NCBI RefSeq assembly: GCF_947259345.1
Contig: NZ_CAMYLS010000019.1
Coordinates: 124,001 to 188,000, forward strand
DNA from: an uncultured Maricaulis sp.
GTDB taxonomy: Bacteria; Pseudomonadota; Alphaproteobacteria; Caulobacterales; Maricaulaceae
Direction of reading: 5' to 3'
DNA length: 64,000 bases
Translations under genes and position numbers: made by a program
Shown: piece after piece, positions 52,298-59,045 of the stretch
How positions within the stretch are numbered: position 1 is the first letter of the stretch
Layout of the letters: every line of letters begins with the position of its first letter
Notes under the pieces: model-generated
What the model saw: the letters and a program-made list of their open reading frames with translations, nothing else
Databases searched by the model: none
Told to the model about the DNA's origin: nothing

Positions 52298-53046
52298 CCG
52301 AGCACGAGACCCCATCTTCCCACGGCCCCGACCTGCTGGCGGCAGAATATGTCCTGGGCGTCCTCGATGTGTCCGAGCGCGAAGCCGCGGAAACTCGGCT
52401 GCAAGAGGATGCGGATTTCGCGGACGCCGTGGCGCGCTGGCAGGGACGATTGGGTCCGCTGGCGGCGCCGGTCAGTCCGGTGTCGCCGTCGCCGGCGCTC
52501 AAACGACGCATTGAAGCGGCTCTGTTCGGGTCAGGCACGACAGAGACATCATCAACGGGCTGGCTGGGGAGCCTGGTGTTCTGGCGCACGACCACCGCCG
52601 TCTCGGCAGTCGCAGCTGCAATCGCCATTGCCGTGAACCTGGTCCAGCCAACCGGTCCCGCCGGCCCGTTGGAGCCGGACGGCGTCGAGACCTCATCCTC
52701 GGGCTATTTTGCAGCCTTGCGCGATGGCGATGCGGCGCCGGTCATTCTGGTCCGCTTCGAGCCGGACACGGGCGAACTGGTCTTGAGCGGTCCGGTCGCG
52801 AGTGATCTCGCGGATCCGGTCCAGCCCGAACTCTGGATTATCCCGCCCGGTGAAGCGCCGCGCTCGCTCGGCTTGATCGCTGACACGGATGGCGTGGTGG
52901 ATTCACGCGTACCGGTAGGAGCCGAGCTGGTAGCGGCAATCGGTGAGGGGGCGGTTCTCGCCATCAGCCTGGAGCCGCCAGGCGGGTCGCCGACCGGCGC
53001 TCCGACAGGCCCGGTGATCGCTGTCGGCACGGTTCAAACGCTCTGA
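52294..53046 (+). CDS. RskA-like membrane anti-sigma factor
   Basis: A 250-residue protein. The cytoplasmic N-terminal domain (about 1-90, LLAAEYVLGVLDVSEREAAETR) binds the sigma factor, one membrane helix lies at about 97-115 (TTTAVSAVAAAIAIAVNLV), and the periplasmic RskA C-domain (about 135-248, GYFAALRDGDAAPVILVRF, ELWIIPPGEAPRSLGLI) receives the signal. No zinc HxxxCxxC motif is present. The ATG at 52294 lies in the sigma stop codon. The left attachment repeat of the island begins 24 bp after its stop. Confidence 0.92.
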   Translation: MTEHETPSSHGPDLLAAEYVLGVLDVSEREAAETRLQEDADFADAVARWQGRLGPLAAPVSPVSPSPALKRRIEAALFGSGTTETSSTGWLGSLVFWRTTTAVSAVAAAIAIAVNLVQPTGPAGPLEPDGVETSSSGYFAALRDGDAAPVILVRFEPDTGELVLSGPVASDLADPVQPELWIIPPGEAPRSLGLIADTDGVVDSRVPVGAELVAAIGEGAVLAISLEPPGGSPTGAPTGPVIAVGTVQTL

Positions 53047-53070
53047 CTTGACGGATGTCCGGCTGTCCGG

Positions 53071-53084
53071 TGGCGGAGGGGGAG
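53071..53084 (+). repeat. Left attachment repeat (att core)
   Basis: TGGCGGAGGGGGAG, identical to 57785-57798. Flanking bases differ on both sides. Confidence 0.85.
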
Positions 53085-53204
53085 TCCGTATTACCGGCGT
53101 ACCCGCATTTTCCCGCACGTCTCAAAAAGGTAAGCCTACAAAAGCATTTCCGGGCTTGCCTGTCTCGACACGTCCCAGCTTGTACCCCATAATCGCGGCT
53201 CTTT

Positions 53205-53237
53205 GTTGGGGCAATTGTTGGGGCTGCTGTTAGGGCA
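53205..53237 (+). repeat. Three phased arm-type sites upstream of the integrase gene
   Basis: GTTGGGGCA (53205), GTTGGGGCT (53217) and GTTAGGGCA (53229) are spaced exactly 12 bp apart, end 22 bp before the integrase ATG, and recur near the right end of the element. Their form fits integrase arm-binding sites that may also let the integrase repress its own gene. Confidence 0.7.
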
Positions 53238-53258
53238 CGGGTCTCAAAGCGGGGCAAA

Positions 53259-54500
53259 ATGGCCGGAAGCCGGATGCTGAACAAGATGAGCGCGCGGACC
53301 GTCTCGGCGCTTATGCGTGAGGACGCCAAGCCTGGGCGACATGGCGACGGCGGTGGGCTTTACCTGAGCGTCGGGCCGGGAGGCGCGCGGCGCTGGGTGT
53401 TTCTGTTTCGCTGGCGCGGCAAGCTGAAGGAAATGGGGCTTGGCCCGGCGCGGTCTGTTTCGCTCGCAAAAGCCCGTGAACGGGCCGCAGACGCCCGCGA
53501 GAAGGTTGCGGATGGGGTGAACCCAATTGCAGCGAAACGCGCTTCCACGTCAATTCCTGAGTTCGGGGCGTTTGCGGTGGAGGTCGTCGAAAGCCTCGCC
53601 CCGCAATGGCGCAACTCGAAACACCGCGACCAGTGGAAGGCGACGCTGGCGAACGATGCGGCCGCGCTGGCGCATATCAGCGTGGACCGAATCGACACCG
53701 AGGAAGTGCTGGGAGTCCTGAAACCAATCTGGAGCGACAAGCCGGAAACCGCCTCGCGCCTTCGCGGGCGTATTGAGCGTGTTCTCGACGCGGCTAAGGC
53801 CAAGGGATACCGCGATGGCGAGAACCCGGCGCGCTGGAAAGGCCATCTGGCGAACCTGCTCCCGGCGCGGCAGAAGCTCACGCGCGGCCATCACCCCGCC
53901 ATGCCCTATGCCGACATGCCGGAATTTTCGTCAGCACTACGCGCGCGCGAGGGCGTTTCGGCACGGGCGCTGGAGTTCCTGATTCTCACGGCAGCGCGGT
54001 CCGGTGAGGTGCGCGGCGCGCGCTGGTCTGAAATGGATCTGCAAAAACAGGTTTGGACCGTTCCCGCCGATCGAATGAAAGCGGGCAAGGAACACCGCGT
54101 TCCGCTCACGGCCGAAGCCGCCACCATTCTGGAGGCCATCAAACCGCTTACCGGCGGCGAGCCGGATGCGCCGGTGTTTCCCGGAACCAAGGGCAAGCCG
54201 CTATCAGACATGTCCCTCGCGGCGGTGCTGCGCCGAATGAAGATACCAGCCAGCAAGGCGAGCGTTCACGGCTTTCGCTCCACCTTCCGCGATTGGGCGG
54301 GCGAGGCGAGTACTTTCCCGCGTGAGCTTGCTGAGGCGGCGCTGGCGCATGCGGTCGGCGATGCAGTGGAGCAGGCTTACCGGCGCGGCGATGCGCTGGA
54401 GAAGCGACGGCGGATGATGGAGGTCTGGGCGCAGTTCTATTTTTCAGCGGCTGCTGAAGCAGACGTGATTGAGCTAAAGGGACGTGCTCATGCACCGTAA
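53259..54500 (+). CDS. int: Tyrosine recombinase (P4-type integrase)
   Basis: A 413-residue site-specific recombinase. The N-terminal arm-binding domain (about 10-85) reads KPGRHGDGGGLYLSVGPGGA and LGPARSVSLAKARERAADAR. A core-binding domain follows (about 95-190). The catalytic residues are complete: Arg247 (AARSGEVRG), His337 and Arg340 (HGFRSTF), His364 (LAHAV) and the nucleophile Tyr374 (QAYRRGD). It should therefore be active. The ATG at 53259 was chosen; a Met at 53274 is possible. The next gene starts inside its last codons. Confidence 0.95.
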   Translation: MAGSRMLNKMSARTVSALMREDAKPGRHGDGGGLYLSVGPGGARRWVFLFRWRGKLKEMGLGPARSVSLAKARERAADAREKVADGVNPIAAKRASTSIPEFGAFAVEVVESLAPQWRNSKHRDQWKATLANDAAALAHISVDRIDTEEVLGVLKPIWSDKPETASRLRGRIERVLDAAKAKGYRDGENPARWKGHLANLLPARQKLTRGHHPAMPYADMPEFSSALRAREGVSARALEFLILTAARSGEVRGARWSEMDLQKQVWTVPADRMKAGKEHRVPLTAEAATILEAIKPLTGGEPDAPVFPGTKGKPLSDMSLAAVLRRMKIPASKASVHGFRSTFRDWAGEASTFPRELAEAALAHAVGDAVEQAYRRGDALEKRRRMMEVWAQFYFSAAAEADVIELKGRAHAP

Positions 54501-55113
54501 GAAGGATTGGCCCCGACCATTTCTGTTTGATCCGTTGCGGCAACAACCCGGAGCGAAAGACAAAACTGTGCCGACATCGCCGCTCGATGATCCACGCGGG
54601 CATTTGGAATATGGCTTGGCCGAGATTTTGAAGCAGGCTCAGTCCGCAATTGATCGCGCCCCCGAAAGTGATGAGGCAAGGCTGGCGAAGCGGATGATTA
54701 AGCGGGCGGAGAGTATCCGTTTACTTTGCGCGCTTGGAAAATCAGAGCTAGCCGCGTCAGAGGGCATAATGCTCGGCTGGGATTTTGGGCAACTCATCAT
54801 CGAGTTTGGCTTGGCTGAGCGGCTGGGACATGGGGCTCAATCGCAAGCCAACAAGCGAGAAAATGCAAAGCGTTCGGTTCAGGCGCGAAGACAGGATTTC
54901 GATGACTGGGCGCTACCCATCGCGCACGAGGTCGTCGAGGCCGCGTTGGTTATGAAAGAGCGAATCTCGCAGTCGCAGGCCGCCGAAGCGCTGTGTGACC
55001 GGGCGCATGAGCAGTTTCCCGGCGCGAAAATCCCAAAAAGCACGCGCGCGTATGAAAACCACATTCGGCGCTGGCGGGAAGAAGGGCGGATAGTGCTCAG
55101 ACGTGAAACATGA
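54490..55113 (+). CDS. Hypothetical protein of the island
   Basis: A 207-residue soluble protein, starting MHRKKDWPRPFLFDP at ATG 54490 and overlapping the integrase end by 11 bp (GTG at 54484 is an alternative). The middle (about 45-120) is helical, and the C-terminus (about 140-205) has KERISQSQAAEALCDRAHEQ followed by NHIRRWREEGRIVLR. This suggests a helix-turn-helix DNA-binding end. Not recognised. Its codon use is less GC-biased than its core-genome neighbours, in keeping with foreign origin. Confidence 0.65.
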   Translation: MHRKKDWPRPFLFDPLRQQPGAKDKTVPTSPLDDPRGHLEYGLAEILKQAQSAIDRAPESDEARLAKRMIKRAESIRLLCALGKSELAASEGIMLGWDFGQLIIEFGLAERLGHGAQSQANKRENAKRSVQARRQDFDDWALPIAHEVVEAALVMKERISQSQAAEALCDRAHEQFPGAKIPKSTRAYENHIRRWREEGRIVLRRET

Positions 55114-55214
55114 AGGGTACTAAGTTTCATGGGTCGCACATTGCTGCGCCATGCTGTCAATAGGTGTCCTCCGAGGTTCGCCGAGCGGTTCGGCGATGGA
55201 GAAAGGAGGACAAT

Positions 55215-55409
55215 ATGCCAGACAAGGCCAAACGTGCCGCTTACTCGGTTCTCGACGCGGCGCAATATCTGGGCGTATCGCGCTCGCAGGTGTACCGCCT
55301 GCTCGCGGACGGCTCGCTTGATAGCCTGAAAATCGGCTCGCGGCGCTTAATCCGGCGCGATGCGATGGACGCGCTTCTGGAGCGGTCCGTCGCTCCTAGT
55401 CAGTCCTGA
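55215..55409 (+). CDS. Excisionase-like helix-turn-helix protein
   Basis: A 64-residue protein with an AlpA/MerR-type HTH: AAQYLGVSRSQVYRLLADGS then LKIGSRRLIRRDAMDALLE. This is the excisionase family that bends DNA at att sites and steers integrase to excision, or activates integrase. AAAGGAGGACAAT gives an excellent ribosome site for ATG 55215, so longer frames were rejected. Confidence 0.85.
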   Translation: MPDKAKRAAYSVLDAAQYLGVSRSQVYRLLADGSLDSLKIGSRRLIRRDAMDALLERSVAPSQS

Positions 55410-55487
55410 AAAGTGAAATGCCCCCAGCGCTGTTAGCGGCAGCGCCAGGGCGTATTCCAAACAAACCTTGGATGGAGGTTTATAACG

Positions 55488-55679
55488 ATGGCGAAACTAC
55501 GCCAGCGCGCGACCTCGCGCAATCATTTCGACCTGCCGCTTTTCCGCTTTGCGGCCCGGCGTGAAGATACCCGCCGCCTTTCCTATGCCGAGCGTTTCGT
55601 GCGCTCGCGCATGCCCTATCGCCCCGCCGAGACCGTGAAGCTGTACGCCTCGCTCGCGGGCCTGAATAGGGAGGACTAG
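55488..55679 (+). CDS. Small basic hypothetical protein of the island
   Basis: A 63-residue Arg-rich protein beginning MAKLRQRATSRNHFDLPLF with GGAGG 10 bp upstream of the ATG. No domain is recognised. It ends 3 bp before the next gene, so both are one unit. A hairpin GCGCTG-TTAGCGG-CAGCGC at 55426-55444 lies between the excisionase-like gene and this one and could be a terminator or attenuator. Confidence 0.6.
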   Translation: MAKLRQRATSRNHFDLPLFRFAARREDTRRLSYAERFVRSRMPYRPAETVKLYASLAGLNRED

Positions 55680-55682
55680 GCC

Positions 55683-55988
55683 ATGACGGAGACCGTTCTT
55701 GTCACCTTTCCAAGCGCGCCAGAACGCCCCGGCGTCTCTCTTACCGGGCGGGATGCCTGGGCGCTGGTGAAGCTAGCCGAAGCCGGGCCGAAGGGCGTCA
55801 CGCCCATTGATACTCCCGGCCCGCGCTGGTCGGCTTATGTGTTCAATTTGCGGAGCCTTAGCCTCAATATCGAGACCCGGCATGAACGCCACGGGCCGCC
55901 CTTCGCGGGAAGCCATGCGCGATATGTGTTGCATGAGACCGTTTCGATAAGGGCGCTCGCGCCTTCCAGCGAGGGAGGCGGCGACTAG
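55683..55988 (+). CDS. Small winged-helix-like protein of the island
   Basis: A 101-residue protein. LTGRDAWALVKLAEAGPKG, TPIDTPGPRWSAYVFNLR and HGPPFAGSHARYVLHETV resemble winged-helix proteins that recur on alphaproteobacterial mobile elements, recalled from memory. It probably binds DNA. It follows the 63-residue gene by 3 bp. Directly after the stop, GGGCGG and CCGCCC can form a stem (about 56003-56024) that may end transcription. Confidence 0.65.
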   Translation: MTETVLVTFPSAPERPGVSLTGRDAWALVKLAEAGPKGVTPIDTPGPRWSAYVFNLRSLSLNIETRHERHGPPFAGSHARYVLHETVSIRALAPSSEGGGD

Positions 55989-56045
55989 GCGAAACCGGGA
56001 GGGCGGGCTTTGCGTCCGCCCCCAGCGCCTGCCGTATCCTGAAAC

Positions 56046-56576
56046 ATGAAAGCAAATGAAAACGGCCGCTCGCGCCGGGAGCCGCCGCACGCCCGGATTT
56101 ATTCAAGCTGGTATCTCCTCCCGGCGTGGCGAACCCTTGATAGCCGGGGGCGGGATTTGGTCACGCATGTGACGGCGGCGTACCGACCGCCTGAGCACGG
56201 CAAGCCGAACGCCTTCGAGCTTTCAGACGCCACCGCGGCGGCGATGCTGGGGTGTTCTGAGAATACTGCACGGGCCGTGGTAAGCGCTTGCGTTGAACGC
56301 GGCTGGTTTGTCTTGGAGCGGCGCGGGGCGTTCGCTGGGCCGAAGGGCACACGGGGACGAGTGATTTCGCTCGCCTGCTATCCGACCGAAACCCGCAAGG
56401 CGGAGCCCCAGCGCTTCAAGCGATGGCGGCCACAGGAAAATTCAACGGCGCAAAATTTGTGGTTCACGCTCGCGCCCTATGACGGCGAACGGCGCAAAAA
56501 CCGCGCCGTACGGGGCGCAAAATCTGCGGAGCGCGGCGGGCGCCGAAAATCGCGCGGGCGGGGGCGGAAAGGTTAG
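56046..56576 (+). CDS. Putative DNA-binding protein of the island
   Basis: A 176-residue protein. Residues about 55-95 read LSDATAAAMLGCSENTARAV then VSACVERGWFVLERRG, a helix-turn-helix with a following wing. The C-terminal 60 residues are very basic (KSAERGGRRKSRGRGRKG at the end). It could be a replication-initiation-like or regulatory protein of the element. No catalytic motif is seen. The start at 56046 (MKANENGRSRREPPHAR) has no clear ribosome site. Confidence 0.6.
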   Translation: MKANENGRSRREPPHARIYSSWYLLPAWRTLDSRGRDLVTHVTAAYRPPEHGKPNAFELSDATAAAMLGCSENTARAVVSACVERGWFVLERRGAFAGPKGTRGRVISLACYPTETRKAEPQRFKRWRPQENSTAQNLWFTLAPYDGERRKNRAVRGAKSAERGGRRKSRGRGRKG

Positions 56577-56651
56577 ACGAGACACGGCCGGACGCGCTGG
56601 GGCGGCGGCGTGGATGCGCGGCGGTTTGAACCGCTTATAGGTAGGCGCTAG

Positions 56652-56669
56652 GCAAGCGAAGCGCGGCGC
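56652..56669 (+). repeat. 18-bp direct repeat, left copy, flanking the lipoprotein gene
   Basis: GCAAGCGAAGCGCGGCGC; matches 57251-57268 at 17 of 18 positions. The pair brackets the only minus-strand gene of the island. Confidence 0.6.
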
Positions 56670-56686
56670 AAACCGGGAGACGGGCC

Positions 56687-57181
56687 TCACTCGGTATCAA
56701 GGTACTGTGGCGCAAGCTCGTTCCAGACGCCATCGACAGCCAATGTCATTGCCTGTTCCTGCGGACTAAGGGAGTTATACTGCTCCGGCGAGAAGAACAT
56801 AATACGCATTTCGGCGTCAGGCTTTCTTATCGTTGACGTCGTTGGGCCGCTCATGCTGCCGAGCGTATTGCAGGTGCTTCCTGAGCAGTTTGTGGTTCCA
56901 GAGTAATTGTAACCGCCTGTCGAGATTGTTTCCGACCTGTATCCGCTCTCGTCAGTGAGCAGAGCGAAATGACTAAACCCGTTGTCCCTGCCGATTTCAG
57001 CGGCGCGCAGATAGATAAAATCTTCTATTTGACCGAGGCGAGCGAAAGCGTTGCCGCCAGCGCGGATTTGGTAGACTTGCTGACCAACCTGGCGATGCTC
57101 TACGCCTCCAGTAAATCCCATCTCGCCATATGTTGTGCAGGATGCTGCTAAGAGCGCAGCGACAAACGCTAACCAACGCAT
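56687..57181 (-). CDS. CC0125/CC1285-like lipoprotein (island cargo)
   Basis: A 164-residue protein with signal and lipobox MRWLAFVAALLAASC. Its core YQIRAGGNAFARLGQIEDFI, then YLRAAEIGRDNGFSHFALL, is the pattern I associate with the Caulobacter CC0125/CC1285 lipoprotein family; function unknown. A Ser/Thr/Gly/Cys-rich segment (about 95-120, SGTTNCSGSTCNTLGSMSG) is exposed-loop-like. GAGGGAG lies 6 bp before ATG 57181, better than the ATG at 57187. It is the only minus-strand gene of the island and is less GC-rich than its surroundings. Confidence 0.78.
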   Translation of the reverse strand: MRWLAFVAALLAASCTTYGEMGFTGGVEHRQVGQQVYQIRAGGNAFARLGQIEDFIYLRAAEIGRDNGFSHFALLTDESGYRSETISTGGYNYSGTTNCSGSTCNTLGSMSGPTTSTIRKPDAEMRIMFFSPEQYNSLSPQEQAMTLAVDGVWNELAPQYLDTE

Positions 57182-57240
57182 AGACATCTCCCTCGTTTTT
57201 TCGAGTTATTCGAAAATCGTGGCACCTAAGGGGCGATTAA

Positions 57241-57516
57241 GCAATCCGGAGCAAGCGAAGCCCGGCGCGAGCTGGTGACACGTTCCAGCGCGAGAATGAA
57301 TTTGACCGGGTCCAGACACGAGCAGACAAGATACGAAAGCGCCTCGGCGGCTCGCCCGCCGTGGAGAGCATACCGCCCAAGCCGAAGGGCATGCATTGGC
57401 GCACGTATGGCCGTTATTGCGAAGAGCTGTAAGCGGCGGACCGGGCGTTTTACCGTCATGTCCGAATGCGATGGCCCGGCGAGTTCCCGTACGGGAGGGG
57501 CGGGGTTAATCGCTAG
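57241..57516 (+). pseudogene. Remnant of a mobile-element-associated gene with an in-frame stop
   Basis: An open frame without any start codon begins after TAA at 57238-57240. It reads through RADKIRKRLGGSPAVE and IPPKPKGMHWRTYGRYCEEL to a TAA at 57430-57432. After that stop the same frame goes on with protein-like AADRAFYRHVRMRWPGEFP up to TAG 57514. The KPKGMHWRTY pattern recurs, from memory, in small proteins of alphaproteobacterial islands. It looks like a 5'-truncated gene with a nonsense change. Its left edge carries the right copy of the 18-bp repeat. Confidence 0.5.
57251..57268 (+). repeat. 18-bp direct repeat, right copy
   Basis: GCAAGCGAAGCCCGGCGC; one mismatch to 56652-56669. Confidence 0.6.
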
Positions 57517-57708
57517 CGCCATCCGAGCGGGAGCTGGCTTAGAGGGCCAATTTCCCGCTTCCTCAATTCAGGGTATGAGGCGCGTTTGAATCTCTAGGCG
57601 CCGGAAACCGGAGACCGGCGCTAAGGCTCGCGCGTCATAAACGCCCTAATTTTTGATCGGATCTGATGGTCAATTTCGAGAGCAGTACGCGCCCACGCGC
57701 GAGTCGAT

Positions 57709-57729
57709 GTTGGGGCATTTGTTAGGGCA
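57709..57729 (+). repeat. Two phased arm-type sites near the right end of the island
   Basis: GTTGGGGCA (57709) and GTTAGGGCA (57721), again 12 bp apart and in the same orientation as the three copies near the integrase. They end 55 bp before the right att core. Confidence 0.7.
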
Positions 57730-57784
57730 AGAGAAAGTCCACTCGCGCTATCACATTGCATTTCATGTCTTATTTGGGAAATTA

Positions 57785-57798
57785 TGGCGGAGGGGGAG
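57785..57798 (+). repeat. Right attachment repeat (att core) inside tRNA-Ser
   Basis: TGGCGGAGGGGGAG; in the tRNA sense it is the CCA end, the discriminator base, the seven 3' acceptor-stem bases and three T-stem bases. Confidence 0.85.
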
Positions 57799-57872
57799 GG
57801 ATTCGAACCCCCGGAACCTCGCGGTTCAACGGTTTTCAAGACCGCCGCAATCGACCACTCTGCCACCCCTCC
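57785..57872 (-). tRNA. tRNA-Ser (anticodon TGA)
   Basis: Acceptor GGAGGGG pairs perfectly with CCCCTCC, the anticodon loop CTTGAAA reads TGA, a long variable arm typical of Ser is present, the T loop is TTCGAAT, and CCA is encoded. The gene is intact after island insertion because the att core restores its 3' end. Confidence 0.96.
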
Positions 57873-57994
57873 GTCCGCTTCACTTAGCGGGCAATGACGG
57901 GTCTGCGCAACTCTCCACTTGCAGCTTACCCTCCTTTCACCATTCTGGGCTAAAAAGACGGAAGGGTGGGTGTCCGGACAGGAGTGGACCCGGC

Positions 57995-58933
57995 ATGCAG
58001 ACGTGGCGATTTCTACTGACAGGGCTGGCCTTGAGCCTGGTTGCGGCCTGTACCTCGACCCCGGATCAGGTGCGCCATTATTCCGGCAGCGCCTCCACGC
58101 CAACCGGTTCGGGCAACTGGGCGCCGGCATCAAGCGGTTCCACGCGTGCCTCGAGGCCGCTCGATGCGCGTGGTCTTATCGCGGCCTCCAGCGACCATCA
58201 GAAGGTCGGCCGAACCTATACGGTGGCGGGTCGAACTTACCGCCCACAACGCAATGATAATTATGATGAAACGGGCATTGCCTCCTGGTATGGGCCGAAT
58301 TTCCACGGGCGTCCGACCGCCAATGGTGAAGTCTTTGACCAAAATGCAATGACGGCGGCTCACACAACTTTGCCAATTCCCTCGATTGCCGAAGTGACCA
58401 ATCTGGAAAACGGGCGCTCAGTCATCGTCCGGATCAATGATCGCGGCCCCTTCGTGGATAATCGCCTGATCGATCTCAGCCGGGCTGCTGCAACGGAACT
58501 CGATTATATCGGCGCCGGCCTGGCGCATGTGCGCGTGCGGTATCTCGGCCCTGCCCACGAAAACGGGGCACCTCCGGAGCGCGTCTACCAGGCCAATGCG
58601 GCACCCACGCCTGCTTTCCAACCGGAACCGACCCGGGTCGCGGCCGTTCAGCCGGCGACTATCGAGCCGACCCCGGCCTGGCAGCCGTCATCTGCGCCCG
58701 GGGGGCGATTTTCGCTCCAGGTCGGCGCTTTCTCTGACCCGGACAATGCCCGGGAATTCGCGCGGCGCATCGATGGCGCCGGGGATGTCCGGGTTGAGGC
58801 CGGCACCGCGTTAACGGGTCAGATCTGGCGTGTTTTTGTCGGCCGCTGGTCGGATCGCAATGCCGCCCACGCCGCCCGCGGAACACTCGCCGACTGGGGC
58901 GTTTATGACGCCCGCATCGTGGCGGTAAACTAG
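57995..58933 (+). CDS. rlpA: RlpA-like lipoprotein with SPOR domain
   Basis: A 312-residue septal-ring lytic transglycosylase-type protein. A lipobox LVAACT lies near residue 19. The double-psi beta-barrel (about 88-180) has ETGIASWYGPNFHGRPTANG with the Glu and His expected in active RlpA, MTAAHTTLPIPSIAEVTNL and VIVRINDRGPF. A Pro/Ala/Glu-rich linker (about 195-232) leads to a C-terminal SPOR domain (about 235-310, FSLQVGAFSDPDNAREFARR), which binds denuded septal glycan. ATG 57995 has GGAG about 11 bp upstream. Confidence 0.94.
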   Translation: MQTWRFLLTGLALSLVAACTSTPDQVRHYSGSASTPTGSGNWAPASSGSTRASRPLDARGLIAASSDHQKVGRTYTVAGRTYRPQRNDNYDETGIASWYGPNFHGRPTANGEVFDQNAMTAAHTTLPIPSIAEVTNLENGRSVIVRINDRGPFVDNRLIDLSRAAATELDYIGAGLAHVRVRYLGPAHENGAPPERVYQANAAPTPAFQPEPTRVAAVQPATIEPTPAWQPSSAPGGRFSLQVGAFSDPDNAREFARRIDGAGDVRVEAGTALTGQIWRVFVGRWSDRNAAHAARGTLADWGVYDARIVAVN

Positions 58934-59045
58934 GCACAAAGACTGCCCCTGTCGTGACCGCGACGCTGGACGTCATCGTCTTGCCGCGCTTCAATGCTTC
59001 CTTCGCCTCGAACCACTACCGATTCCGGCCAGGGAGCGTCTCGAC

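Larger units (their letters stand above)
53071..57798 (+). mobile_element. 4.7-kb integrated element in tRNA-Ser(TGA)
   Basis: Bounded by a 14-bp identical direct repeat (53071-53084 and 57785-57798); the right copy is the 3' end of tRNA-Ser. Contains a tyrosine integrase, an excisionase-like gene, four small unknown or DNA-binding genes, one inverted lipoprotein gene and a gene remnant. Arm-site-like 9-mers lie inside both ends. No replication relaxase, conjugation or phage structural gene is seen, so it is either a small satellite-like island or a deletion remnant. The integrase lies at the end far from the tRNA. Confidence 0.85.

Noticed and set aside
53048..53233. 61-residue frame across the left att repeat
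   Set aside because: It spans the att core and two arm-type sites, so it is more likely non-coding regulatory DNA.
57275..57589. Frames on both strands between the lipoprotein gene and tRNA-Ser
   Set aside because: They have biased composition and no ribosome sites; only the frame listed as a pseudogene looks protein-like.
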